Positions 51,768 to 63,978 of a stretch of 64,000 nucleotides of DNA are shown one piece after another (position 1 is the stretch's first letter; the number at the start of each line of letters is the position of its first letter). This DNA is from Tupaia tana (Eukaryota > Chordata > Mammalia > Scandentia > Tupaiidae): positions 52,410,496 to 52,474,495 of the forward strand of contig JAKSZU010000016.1 of NCBI GenBank assembly GCA_026018925.1, in the 5' to 3' direction. A program made the position numbers and the translations under genes. Below the pieces are notes generated by a model that saw only the letters and a list, made by a program, of their open reading frames with translations, did not search any database and was not told the DNA's origin.

Positions 51768-52422
51768 CTGTGAAGCAACACCTAGACTTTCACTGCTTCT
51801 AAGCAAGGATCTAACTAGCACTTGTCTTGACTAACTCCATTTTGCTTCTGCTACCTGGTTAATTATTGCTTATCTTTAAGCCCCTTGCAAGGAACTGAAG
51901 GGCGGTCATTCCACCCTGCCTGGCCAGAAAGAATACTGCTCCCCCCCACCCCAAGCAGTGATTGCTCCCCTGAGGCAATCAGGTCTCCTTGTGATCCTGC
52001 CCAAAGACAATGACTAGGACTCCTCATTTTGCCACAAGACAACGAATAACTTGGCCTTTGATTATAAATGTACACTCACCCCTTCCCATACCCCACATAA
52101 GTTCTGTGTCTCGTCCAATACAGCAGACACAGTTATGGACTCCAGTCTACTTTCTCCCCCGTGCTGGTCTCACTTAATAAATTCCTTTTGGGGCCAGCAG
52201 GTGGCATGGTGGTTGGGGCGCTGGACTTCTACATGTCTAACTGAAGTTTGAATCCTAGACCTGGTGGCTTGCTTTCTCACTTTCTCTTTCTCTGCCTCCG
52301 GTGAGCGCATGTGCCCTATAGCAAAATTTTAAAATAATAAATAAAATTAAATAATTCTTTTAAATTAATAATTTCCTTTCGTTATTCACCAACTCTTGTC
52401 TCTGCCAAGTAGCGAGTGTCAC
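51768..52422 (+). mobile_element. Class-I ERV LTR-like fossil, split by a SINE
   Basis: Candidate solo LTR. It starts near TGTGAAGC and ends near GAGTGTCACA (TG...CA). It holds the U3-like phrase TGACTAACTCCATTTTGC, a TATA-like GATTATAAATG, an AATAAA-type signal and a short U5-like stretch. No internal genes. Family not named; the left limit is uncertain and the element looks broken. The SINE at 52,190 is a later insertion. Confidence 0.5.
52190..52366 (+). mobile_element. Mosaic B/A SINE inside the LTR
   Basis: B head and body (GGGGCCAGCAGGTGGCATGG; TTGCTTTCTCACTTTCTC) joined to the A end GTGAGCGCATGTGCCCTATA, with a B-like AAATAATTCTTTT tail. Duplication TTAATAAATTCCTTT / TTAATAATTTCCTTT. 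Confidence 0.87.
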
Positions 52423-52502
52423 AGACCTGGTTTCTGTTTCCTCTCAAACGAGCATCCCTGCGGTCCTTGGATAGGATTCTGAATATGTGCCTGACACGCT
52501 TT

Positions 52503-53037
52503 TCTTTTTTTCCTTTTGTCATAGGGCACACACATTTGCCCAGAGAAAGACAGTGAGAGGGCAAGTGAGAAATCACCGCCCCCCCCCCCCCCCCCCCCTC
52601 CCCCCGAGGATGGCCACACCCAAATCTCTTCCCGCCTCCATTTCCTCTTGGGATACATCTAGTATGATTTTTTTCTTCTTTTTTTTTGGAGAGGTTTTTC
52701 CTATAGGGCTCGTGTGCTCGCCAGAAAGACAGAGAGAGACAGAAAGTGAGAAATCAACCCCCAGGGGGGATAGCCACGCCACAATCCCTTCTCCTCCATT
52801 CTCCTTTCAGGATCTTGGGCACGCATGCACACACACCCGGTGTGAGTTTAAGCCACAGGGTCTGGGACTCAAACCATGGTCAACTACATGGGAGTCCAGC
52901 TACATAGCCATTACGCCAACTGCTGGTCCCACACCTAGTATGATTTTTAGGCTGCTGGGTCTGGAATTCCAACTGCAGCCAGCTATGTGGGAGTCCTGCA
53001 CCTTAATCACCATGCCATCGGCTGGTCCCAGTCTGAC
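52503..53037 (-). mobile_element. Family A SINE (middle layer of a triple nest), poly(C) expanded
   Basis: TTTTGTCATAGGGCACACAC, about 30 C with one T (52,575-52,605), GGATGGCCACACCC. Then the inner SINE, then AGGCTGCTGGGTCTGGAATT and CATGCCATCGGCTGGTCCC. Outer duplication CTGACACGC / CTGACATGT. Confidence 0.85.
52677..52930 (-). mobile_element. Family A SINE (inner layer)
   Basis: GAGAGGTTTTTCCTATAGGG to GCCAACTGCTGGTCCCA. Duplication CTAGTATGATTTTT on both sides, inside the middle SINE. Confidence 0.92.
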
Positions 53038-53142
53038 ATGTTTTTCAAGCTGCCAGGGCTAGGATTCAGACCTCAGTTGGCCATGTGGGATCTGGCTCCT
53101 TCTGCACAGTACTTACCTGCTGTGCTACAGGGTTAGCCCTGA
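53038..53142 (-). mobile_element. Old SINE fragment (outer layer)
   Basis: TTTTTCAAGCTGCCAGGGCT, CCTCAGTTGGCCATGTGG, GGGTTAGCCC. Its other half may lie left of 52,500 but is not recognisable. Confidence 0.6.
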
Positions 53143-54295
53143 AGTCATATGTGTGCGATTGTGTAATGTATCCTTGTGTTCAGATAAGCTCATGCATGTT
53201 TTGTGTAATGAGTACATGTAGGTGTGCCCCTTAACCATATACATGTGCATTTTGGGGAGTGTGTATATATCTGTTTGACCTTGATGTGTGGGTGAGAGCT
53301 CAGATTCATCTGTGTCTGCACATTCCTGTGTAGTTTGTGTATGGGTGTGCATGTGTGCTTGTGTGGGCCCTGTATTTTCCAATTTCCCTGGGCACTGAGA
53401 AGGCCAGAGCTATCCCAGGACCACCTCTATGGGTATCTATCTCCTTAGATCTGATCTTTCATCCCAGGAAGCCAAAGCCCATCTGTGGCTGGAACTAGGT
53501 TCCAGCTTGAGGAATTCCATCTAGGAGGTGGCTTTGGGTCATGACTCAGTCATGGCACAAGGGCAGGGTGGGGCAGGCAAACCTTTGGAGACCTTTCTTG
53601 GGGTATTGGCTAAGGCAACAAGGGGGTTCTAAGGGCAACACAGGACTATATAATCCCAGGTGGTCTCTCATCTGTCCTGAAGAGGGTGTTGACATCCCTC
53701 AGAAGCCAAATTCAGGTCCAGCATGGTGTGCTGTTCTTGCAGCTGAGTTTTCCAGGCATAGAACAACACATCAGGGCTCAGATGGCACCTTAGAATGCAG
53801 CCAGGGGAGGAGCCCCTGTGTCTCAGGAGCCCAAGGGCCCAGCACAATTCCAAGGCTAGCTTGCCTCCACCCTCTATCCTGTGTTTCCAGGAACCTCATC
53901 CTGTAGGTGTTGCCCTGCCTCCAACCCTTCTCTGCGCCCTGCCCCATCCCATTCACCTGAGAGTGGAGCAGGCACCTTCAGGCATAGAGCAGCCCTGGAT
54001 TTTTAAGCAGGAAAATTCAAGCACACTTTCTGAGCTCTGTCACATACCTGTATGACCCCAGAAAGTCATTGTGTTCTAGGCATCAGTCTCTGCCCACCCA
54101 GCCTCACTACTGGTGCATCACTTACTGCAGCCAGCTCTTGGCAACCTGCCTTCCTGCCCCTGCCCGGCTTTCACTCCATCTTCCTGGCCCCAAAACTTCA
54201 CCAGGTTGACTTTGTCCCTCTGACCCTCCAAACTGGGCTCCCATTACACCTCTGTATGCATATTCCTTCTCTCTCCTTCCCTCCATGTAGCTATC
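53143..54295. other. Unassigned DNA with TG-rich part and an AP-1 palindrome
   Basis: 53,143-53,370 is TG-rich. The remainder shows no supported exon; overlapping frames at 53,541-53,956 are open on both strands. Confidence 0.45.
53541..53553. promoter_or_regulatory. Perfect AP-1-type palindrome
   Basis: ATGACTCAGTCAT is a 13-bp perfect palindrome containing TGACTCA and its overlapping partner, as bound by AP-1/MAF-type bZIP dimers. There is no gene context to show function. Confidence 0.4.
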
Positions 54296-54890
54296 TTTTT
54301 ATTTTTTATTTTTTTTAGATTCTGTATTGTTTCTAAGACTGTGTCCATTAAATGCAAACAAAAAAGGAAGAAGTCTTGGCAGAACAGAAGTGATGCACAC
54401 TTGATGATCCAATTGATTTAAATATTATTCATGGCATATACCCTAGTCCATGCTCTAGCTGTTTCTATGGCGTGGGCTTCTTTGGTCTTCCACTGCTTTG
54501 CTACATCATTTGCTGATGGGTTATCTGGATTGGGAGCACTTAAAAAGCCTGGGTTGGTAGCAGAACTGTGTGGATCTGCAGTGTTTTCAAAATATCTAGA
54601 CATATCTTTCCCAACTTGTCTACATTAGGAATATAAATTTTGACCATGAAACGTACTTCAAGGACTGCCATTGGGTATTTTCCTGGAAGGAATAGTTCAA
54701 GTTTAAAAGTCCCTCCTTCAAAAGGGGAGTGCTGGGGGCCAGCAATAACCACATGAAAATAACAGGTGTTGCTCTCATCTGGTTCTGCTTTAATGCCAGG
54801 AACTGGTTCTGCCAGGAAATGCTGGGTTTCCTTGATGATCCTGTGGGGCAGCCCGGCCATCCTGTCAGATCCCAAGTTGGACCTCTGGTG
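54296..54890 (-). pseudogene. UBE2NP: UBE2N (UBC13) processed pseudogene
   Basis: Intronless copy of the mRNA for ubiquitin-conjugating enzyme E2 N, which builds K63-linked chains with UEV partners. Start codon at 54,860, stop at 54,418. The protein is recognisable by [53 protein letters not shown] and ETARAW. Five codons after LDILK (the KWSPA region) are lost, and a one-base deletion near QAF shifts the frame, so the C-terminal part is in another register. The 3' UTR (TTTGCATTTAATGGACACAG region) and an A-rich tail at 54,296-54,316 are kept, as expected for L1-mediated retroposition. The catalytic Cys is present in ICLDILK, but no complete enzyme can be made. The 5' side includes GGGATCTGACAGG from the parent 5' UTR. 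Confidence 0.95.
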
Positions 54891-54919
54891 TCGTTTCTGG
54901 TTTCTCTCCTCTCCCCCTT

Positions 54920-55173
54920 TTTAAGAGAGATTTTTGCTATAGGGTGCGTGCTCTCACCGGAGAGACAGAGACAGGCAGAGACATAAAATAAGAAATCACT
55001 CTCTGGAGGATGGCCATGCCACAATCCCTTCTCTTCCATTCTCCTCTTGGGATTTTGGGCATGCATGTATGCACACACATCTGGTGTGTTTCAAGCCACC
55101 AAGTCCAGGACTCAAGCTGTGGTCAGCCATGTGGGATTCCAGCAATGTAACCATTACGCCATGTGCTGGTCCC
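54920..55173 (-). mobile_element. Family A SINE
   Basis: TTTTTGCTATAGGGTGCGTG, TCTCTGGAGGATGGCCATG, CCATTACGCCATGTGCTGGT. Lies just outside the UBE2N retrocopy. Confidence 0.88.
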
Positions 55174-55226
55174 TAGCTGCCTTCCTTAGTGAACTGTGAC
55201 TGCATCAAAAGCAAGGGCTCTTCTTT

Positions 55227-55640
55227 TATTTTTAAGAATTATTTAATTTTGGGACCAGCAGTTGGTGTAATGGCTAGTCGCTGGACTCCCATGTAGTCGA
55301 CCGTCGAGTCCTGGACCCGGTGGCTTAAACTCATGCTGGGTGTGTGTACGTGCATGCCCAAGATCCCAAGAGGAGAATGGAGGAGAAGGGATTGCAGTGT
55401 GGCCATCCCCCCTGGGGGGTGATTTCTCGCTTTTTGTCTCTCTTTCTTTCTGGCGAGCGCATGTGCCCTGTAGCAAAAACCTCTCCAAAAAATATTTTAA
55501 AATATTTAATTTTATTTATTATTATTATTTTTAAATTTGACCAGAGAAAGGAAGAAAGTGAGGAATCAAGCCTGGGACTTGAACTGCAATTGGCCATGTG
55601 GGAGTTCAGCACCTTAATCACCATGAAACCTGCCAGCCCC
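55227..55640 (-). mobile_element. Family B SINE split by a family A SINE
   Basis: Tail complement TTTTTAAGAATTATTTAATT at left, resuming at about 55,496 with TTAATTTTATTTATTATTAT, TTTGACCAGAGAAAGGAAGA, CATGAAACCTGCCAGCCCC. Confidence 0.83.
55250..55495 (+). mobile_element. Family A SINE nested in B tail
   Basis: GGGACCAGCAGTTGGTGTAA, balanced CCCCCCTGGGGGG core, GCGAGCGCATGTGCCCTGTA. Flanked by ATTTAATTTT duplications. CpG-rich, fairly young; the B box is partly deleted. Confidence 0.9.
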
Positions 55641-57000
55641 AGGGCCTAAGACAGGCCTAGAACTTGGTAATTGCTCAGTGTTTCCTAAATGAAAGAATCA
55701 ACAAGTATGTGGGAACGACACCTTGCAAGGTTGAGCACATCCCACTCTCACAGCTGTCATAGATATATGCAAACTACTCTCACAGCTCTTATGTCATAGG
55801 TATATGCAAACTACTTCCCTGAGAATACAGAAGCAAGCATTTTTCTTCCTAGAATCCCTAAACTCTGGAGCACAGCCTGCCCGAAGGAATATCTGTAGAG
55901 CATGAGTTTGCTTCTCTACTGCCCTCAGCTGACGAAGCAGGGCAACTGACCTGGCTGCAATGGGTTCTGCCTTGATCAGGGACTGGAGGGGAGAGGTTGC
56001 TGGCTGGCCAGTAGCAATGGCTTTCCTTTATCCTGATGAACTGTACTCTCTACTGTCCTACCAACGACCAGAGGACACAGTGCCTCCTCCTGCCCTCCCT
56101 ACAAAGCCTCTCTTTCTATGGAAGGGTTAGTGTTGACCCCCAGCTTCCCAGCCCATGACAAGATGGGGGCCTGCTCTGAGCGCTCTCCACCAGCTTTCCA
56201 GTCGTTCACTCAGCATTTAAGAGTGGCAGGCCCCTCATTAGGGGGTCCCTATGCATATTGTGAACCCCCAGCACCAGCCTGAAGCTTGGCAGACTGTGGT
56301 CATGGGACACAGTAGGAGTCTGACAGGCAAACGGGGTAGGGGCTCAGCATTTCCTCCAGGTCCTCTAAAATGCATGTGGCAACGTGAAAGGTGGTCCCAC
56401 TGTGTCCTGCCTCCAGGCTGCCCATGTGTTGTGACCAGACCAAGGAAAAGTCCAGGGGAATGGATCTGAGAACCAGTCTCAGAACAGCAGAGGGCTGGGA
56501 GCCTGAGGGTCTGCTCTTAGCTTCTCCCTGGGACTCACTAATAAACCAGGGGTGGGAGGAGACAGCTGGACTGAATGACCCAAGGACCCTCACAGCTCTG
56601 CTACTTGGGGACCTGTGAGAGGGTCCCCAGCCTGGCCATCCTGAAGGACCACAGCTTCTGCAGTCCCCTACCAGTCCATACACGGAATCCAGAGAAACAA
56701 GAGAGGTACCCAGGCCACACAAGAGCAGGTCCCCCTCCGCTGCTCCTGGGAACAGGCCTGAAAATGTCTTAGGAATTCACAACAGCCAGCGTTCACCAAG
56801 TGACACTACAGGAAAGGTAGCACACACTGAACCAGAAGTTGGAGTCAGAAGCCCCAAGCCGGGTCCTGTTAGACTTGCTCTGTGACCTGGCACACTGCAG
56901 CTGCAGTCTGGGCTGCCAGTTCCTTAGCTGTGAACCGTACTCCCCAATCCAGCTCAGGTGTCATCTTATTGTCATCCTCACACCCCCAGTGCAGGCACCC
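55641..57000. other. SINE-free DNA with a local 40-bp duplication
   Basis: An imperfect tandem duplication at 55,744-55,826 (CTCTCACAGCT ... ATATGCAAACTACT twice). A MIR-like forward piece lies near 56,830-56,990. No supported exon; frames at 56,300-56,722 and 56,391-56,618 overlap on opposite strands. Confidence 0.5.
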
Positions 57001-57330
57001 TCTGGCTCATGTCTGAGGCCACTTGAGCACATGCTCTGCCACCGTCCCACCCTCACCAGGCTGGGCAGGTTTAGGGTTCCACATCTGATCCACCTCTGAA
57101 CAGCTAGGACCTCGAGTCAACCCAAAGTGAGCACTCAGCTGCCGGAGCAAATGAAGGCCATCATCCACCATGTCCAGGAGGATACCTGGCAGCTGGCCTG
57201 CCTTCTGGACAGGAGTCCAGGCAAGGAGCCCCAGCTGAAGGCTGACCAGAATTCCTGAGCTCTCTTTAGGACTGGCCAGCCACACTCCCGTCCTCTGGTT
57301 CTCAGAGGGGCTGTCCCCACAAACCACATA
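57001..57330. other. Ambiguous open segment, possible exon on either strand
   Basis: Plus strand: an acceptor-like CCACCTCTGAACAG, then an open frame including PEQMKAIIHHVQEDTWQLA, with a stop near 57,258. Minus strand: an acceptor-like CTCCTGTCCAG, a frame with LLDMVDDGLHLLRQLSAHFG, and a donor-like CCTG/GTGAGG. Only one, or neither, can be real. Confidence 0.25.
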
Positions 57331-58060
57331 TATGCTTACTTGCCAACTGGCTCCTGGTTAACCTCACCAATGGGAAACACTGATGGCGATCAGTCGACAG
57401 GCGGAAAAGCCAGGGCTCTTCTCCCATCCCTCTGGCTTCAGATTGTTTCATCATCAGTGCCCAAGTTACTTCTCGCTCCAGATTCCAAACCCTGGCATCA
57501 CCCCTGCTCCTTGGAGGCAGTAGTGGCTTCCTGCAGGTGCACATTCCAGGGCTGTCCAAGCTTCCAGCTTGCCCTCCCAGCACCTTTGCAACTCCCTTCT
57601 CATGTTGGATTCCCTTCCCTGGCCCACCCCAGGGAGGGCCACCACACCACACACCCCCACTGCCCAATCTGACACTATCTTCCCAGCCAGACCACAAACC
57701 ACACACCAGGGCAAGTTGAAGGCTATTTCTTTATACAAAGGTAATCACTGGTCAGTCAACATGCGGCTGCAGTCCCTGCTGGCCCACCTCACCACCCCTG
57801 AGGCAGAAGACTCAGTGGGAGTGGCTGCAGGGGAGACAGACTGCACAGGCGTGGGGACTGCCAAGTACACCTGTGAGGTGTTCTGAAGGGCAGAGGCACA
57901 GACACACGGACACTACAACCAAGAACACTGCACACAGCAAGGAAGGACTGGTGGGGCAGGAAGGGCTGGCAGCAGCACTGACATCGGTAGCTCTCTTTTT
58001 CCACGTGTTCCTTGGGAGGAGCCCTAGATCCTGAGCTTGGAGCCCCGCTGTGCCATGGCA
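57331..58060. other. Possible 3' flank or UTR of the minus-strand exon pair
   Basis: If the candidate exon at 58,290 is real, this lies downstream of its stop. TATAAAG on the minus strand near 57,730 could be a weak poly(A) signal. No repeat recognised. Confidence 0.3.
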
Positions 58061-58240
58061 GAACCATGGGACTTTCCAGATTCACTGAATGCCTCACTTT
58101 CTGCATCTGTGAACTGGGGACAATAAATTGGACTTCACAAAGCTGTTAGAGCATAAATGAGACCAAAATAGAGACATTTATCAAAGTTCTCAACACAAAG
58201 CCTGGCATATAGAGGTGTTCAATAAATAACTTTTTGTCAG
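58061..58240 (+). mobile_element. MIR
   Basis: TGCCTCACTTTCTGCATCTG, TGAACTGGGGACAATAAATT, AAAGCCTGGCATATAGAGGT and GTTCAATAAATAAC: forward MIR to its 3' end. Confidence 0.8.
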
Positions 58241-58289
58241 GAAAATCAGAGAAGACCTTCTTCAGAAGGCTGAGATGTGAGATAACATC

Positions 58290-60798
<2,509 letters not shown>

Positions 60799-60799
60799 G

Positions 60800-61040
60800 G
60801 GACCAGCAGACGGTGTAACGGTTACATAACAGGACACCCACGTAGTCAACTCCGGTTTGAGTCTCAGACCTGGTGGCTTGAAACTCATGCTGGGAATGTG
60901 TGCATGCATGCCTAAAATCTTGAGAGGAGAATGGAGAAGAGATTATGGCACGGCCTTTCTCTCTGGGGGGTGATTTCTCGCTTTCTGTCTCTCTGGTGAG
61001 TGCATATGCCCTACAGCAAAAATCTCTCTAAAATGAATAA
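60800..61040 (+). mobile_element. Family A SINE
   Basis: GGGACCAGCAGACGGTGTAA, CTAAAATCTTGAGAGGAG, CATATGCCCTACAGCAAAAA. Duplication AATAAGATTTTAG on both sides. Confidence 0.92.
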
Positions 61041-61050
61041 ATAAGATTTT

Positions 61051-61225
61051 AGGGGCTGGCAGCTGGTGTGACAGTTAAAGTACTGGACTCCCACATGTCT
61101 GACCATGGTTTGAGTCCAGAATCTGATGGCTTACTTTATCATTCATTTTCCCTTTCTCTCTTTCTCTGGTCAAATTAGAAATAAATTAAGTAAATTAAAT
61201 AAATAATTCTTATTAAAATAATTAT
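61051..61225 (+). mobile_element. Family B SINE
   Basis: GGGGCTGGCAGCTGGTGTGA, TTCTCTGGTCAAATTAGAAA, TAAATAATTCTTATTAAAA. Confidence 0.88.
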
Positions 61226-61230
61226 TTATT

Positions 61231-61411
61231 GGGGCTGGCAGGTGGTGTGGTGGTTAAGGGCACTGGACTCCCACATGGCTGACTGTGGTTCGAGTCCTGG
61301 ACCTAGCAGCTTGCTTTCTCATTCCCCAACTCCTCACCTACTCTGTCCCTCTCTGGTCAAATTAAAAATAAATAAGTAAATAAATAAAGTTAAATACAAT
61401 AATTATTTTTA
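61231..61411 (+). mobile_element. Family B SINE
   Basis: GGGGCTGGCAGGTGGTGTGG, B box GGTTCGAGTCC, CTCTGGTCAAATTAAAAATA. Directly followed by an inverted B copy. Confidence 0.9.
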
Positions 61412-61568
61412 AAAATTATTATTTATTTAATTTTTTTGTTTATTTATTATTATTCTTCAATTTGACCAGAGAGAGAAAGAGAGGGAGTAAGAAAGCAAGC
61501 CTCCAGGTCCTGGACTCTCAACCATGTGGGAGTCCAGCATTTCAACCACCACACTACCTCCCAGCCCC
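61412..61568 (-). mobile_element. Family B SINE, inverted relative to its neighbour
   Basis: AAAATTATTATTTATTTAAT, TTCAATTTGACCAGAGAGAG, CACACTACCTCCCAGCCCC. Forms a tail-to-tail inverted pair with 61,231-61,411. Confidence 0.87.
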
Positions 61569-61579
61569 ATAAATAATTC

Positions 61580-61580
61580 T

Positions 61581-61622
<42 letters not shown>
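61580..61622. repeat. Long poly(A) tract
   Basis: More than 40 consecutive A, next to the SINE cluster. Confidence 0.95.
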
Positions 61623-61624
<2 letters not shown>

Positions 61625-61639
61625 AGAGTAAGACTTTAG

Positions 61640-61850
61640 TGTTCATGGGACTGGACAGTGGAGCAACAGTAAGAGGTGATGCTGTGAGGCTGACCCACAT
61701 GGTTCTGGGTTTGTATCCAGAGACCTCCGAGTACTCTGGGCATATGTGTGCCCATACTCTGGGGTTGGTTGTTAAGGCTAGCGGTGGACTACAGTGTTCC
61801 ATCTCTCATTCTCTCTCACTCATGAAGTAAATAAATAAACAAAGAAATTT
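61640..61850 (+). mobile_element. Family C SINE
   Basis: GGGACTGGACAGTGGAGCAA, TGACCCACATGGTTCTGGGT, GACCTCCGAGTACTCTGGGC, CTCACTCATGAAGTAAATAA. Confidence 0.82.
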
Positions 61851-61859
61851 TATAACTTA

Positions 61860-62890
<1,031 letters not shown>

Positions 62891-62891
62891 C

Positions 62892-63137
62892 TTTTTTTTG
62901 AGAGAGATTTTTGCTGTAGGGTGTGTGCGCTTACGGGAGACAAGAGAGACAGAAAGCAAGAAATCATCCCCTAGGGGGAATGGCCATGCCACAATCCTGT
63001 TCATCCATTCTCTCGGGATTTGGGATACGCAGGTACACATACCCGGCTTGAGTTTTAAGCCGCCGGGTCCAGGACTTGAACCGCTGTCGACTACCTGGGA
63101 GTCTTGCAACCTAGCCACTACACCATCTGCTGGTCCT
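62892..63137 (-). mobile_element. Family A SINE, left of a tandem pair
   Basis: GAGATTTTTGCTGTAGGGTG, CCCCTAGGGGGAATGGCC, CACCATCTGCTGGTCC. Retains CpGs (CGCCGGGTCC). Confidence 0.9.
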
Positions 63138-63388
63138 GCTTTTTTTTAAAGAGAGATTTTTTTTCCTGCTATAGGGCAGAGAGAGACAGAGACACAGAAA
63201 GAGGAAATCACCCCCAGGGGATATGGCCACACCACAATCCCTTCTCTTCCATCCTCCTCTTGGGACTTTGGGGATGCACACACATGCACCTGGAGTGAGT
63301 TTTAAGCCTCCAGGTCCAGGACTCGAACTGCAGTCAGCCATGTGGGAGTCAATATAACCATTACACCATTACACCAAATGCTGGTCCC
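63138..63388 (-). mobile_element. Family A SINE, right of a tandem pair
   Basis: TTCCTGCTATAGGGCAGAGA, CCCCCAGGGGATATGGCC, CACCAAATGCTGGTCCC. The pair as a whole is bounded by GAGAAAGGCATT on both sides. Confidence 0.9.
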
Positions 63389-63523
63389 GAGAAAGGCATT
63401 TCTTGAGGCAAATGTTCTTAACTGGAATCCATCTGGTATTTTGAATAAGAAAATTCTCTGCTGGGCTTGACTAGTTCACTCATTACAGAATGTTTAGTAC
63501 CCTTGGCCACTGGCTACTATTAG
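63389..63523. other. No recognised feature
   Basis: Short single-copy-looking spacer. Confidence 0.5.
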
Positions 63524-63612
63524 GTTGTTGGGAAAGTCATGACGTATTTTTCTATGCAAAAATACATGGAAAAAAAATGACCCAATATATGACAGTAGCA
63601 CCTAATTAGTGT
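63524..63612. mobile_element. Mariner-type MITE, second copy, more diverged
   Basis: The left arm TTAGGTTGTTGGGAAAGTCA and centre GTATTTTTCTATGCAAAAAT match the element at 10,603. The right arm (AATGACCC ... CACCTAA) is diverged. No coding capacity. Confidence 0.65.
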
Positions 63613-63683
63613 GATAAGTAGAAATGTCCCTGCTTATTGTTAAACTCTTTCAAGGAGGGTAATAAATTTCTTTCTTTCTTTCT

Positions 63684-63685
<2 letters not shown>

Positions 63686-63717
<32 letters not shown>

Positions 63718-63952
63718 GATTTTTTTTGCTATACGGTATGTGCTCTTGCTGGAGACAGAGAGAAAGTGAGAAATCACCCTCGGGGGAGATGGCCACGTCA
63801 CAATCCCTTCTCCTCCATTCTCACATCAAAATTTTGGACACACATTTACATGTACCCAGCGTGATTTTCAAGCCACCAGGTCCAGGACTTGAACTATGTT
63901 CAGTCATTTGGGAGTCCAGCACCTTAACCACTGTGCCATCTCCTGGTCCCTA
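63686..63952 (-). mobile_element. Family A SINE
   Basis: T-run of about 30, TTTGCTATACGGTATGTGCT, CCCTCGGGGGAGATGGCC, CACTGTGCCATCTCCTGGTCCC. Confidence 0.88.
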
Positions 63953-63978
63953 GGTAGTATATTTCTTTCTTTCTTTCT

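Noticed and set aside
51768-52422. Complete endogenous retrovirus around the LTR-like sequence
   Set aside because: No gag, pol or env similarity and no second LTR in the window; at most a solo fossil LTR.
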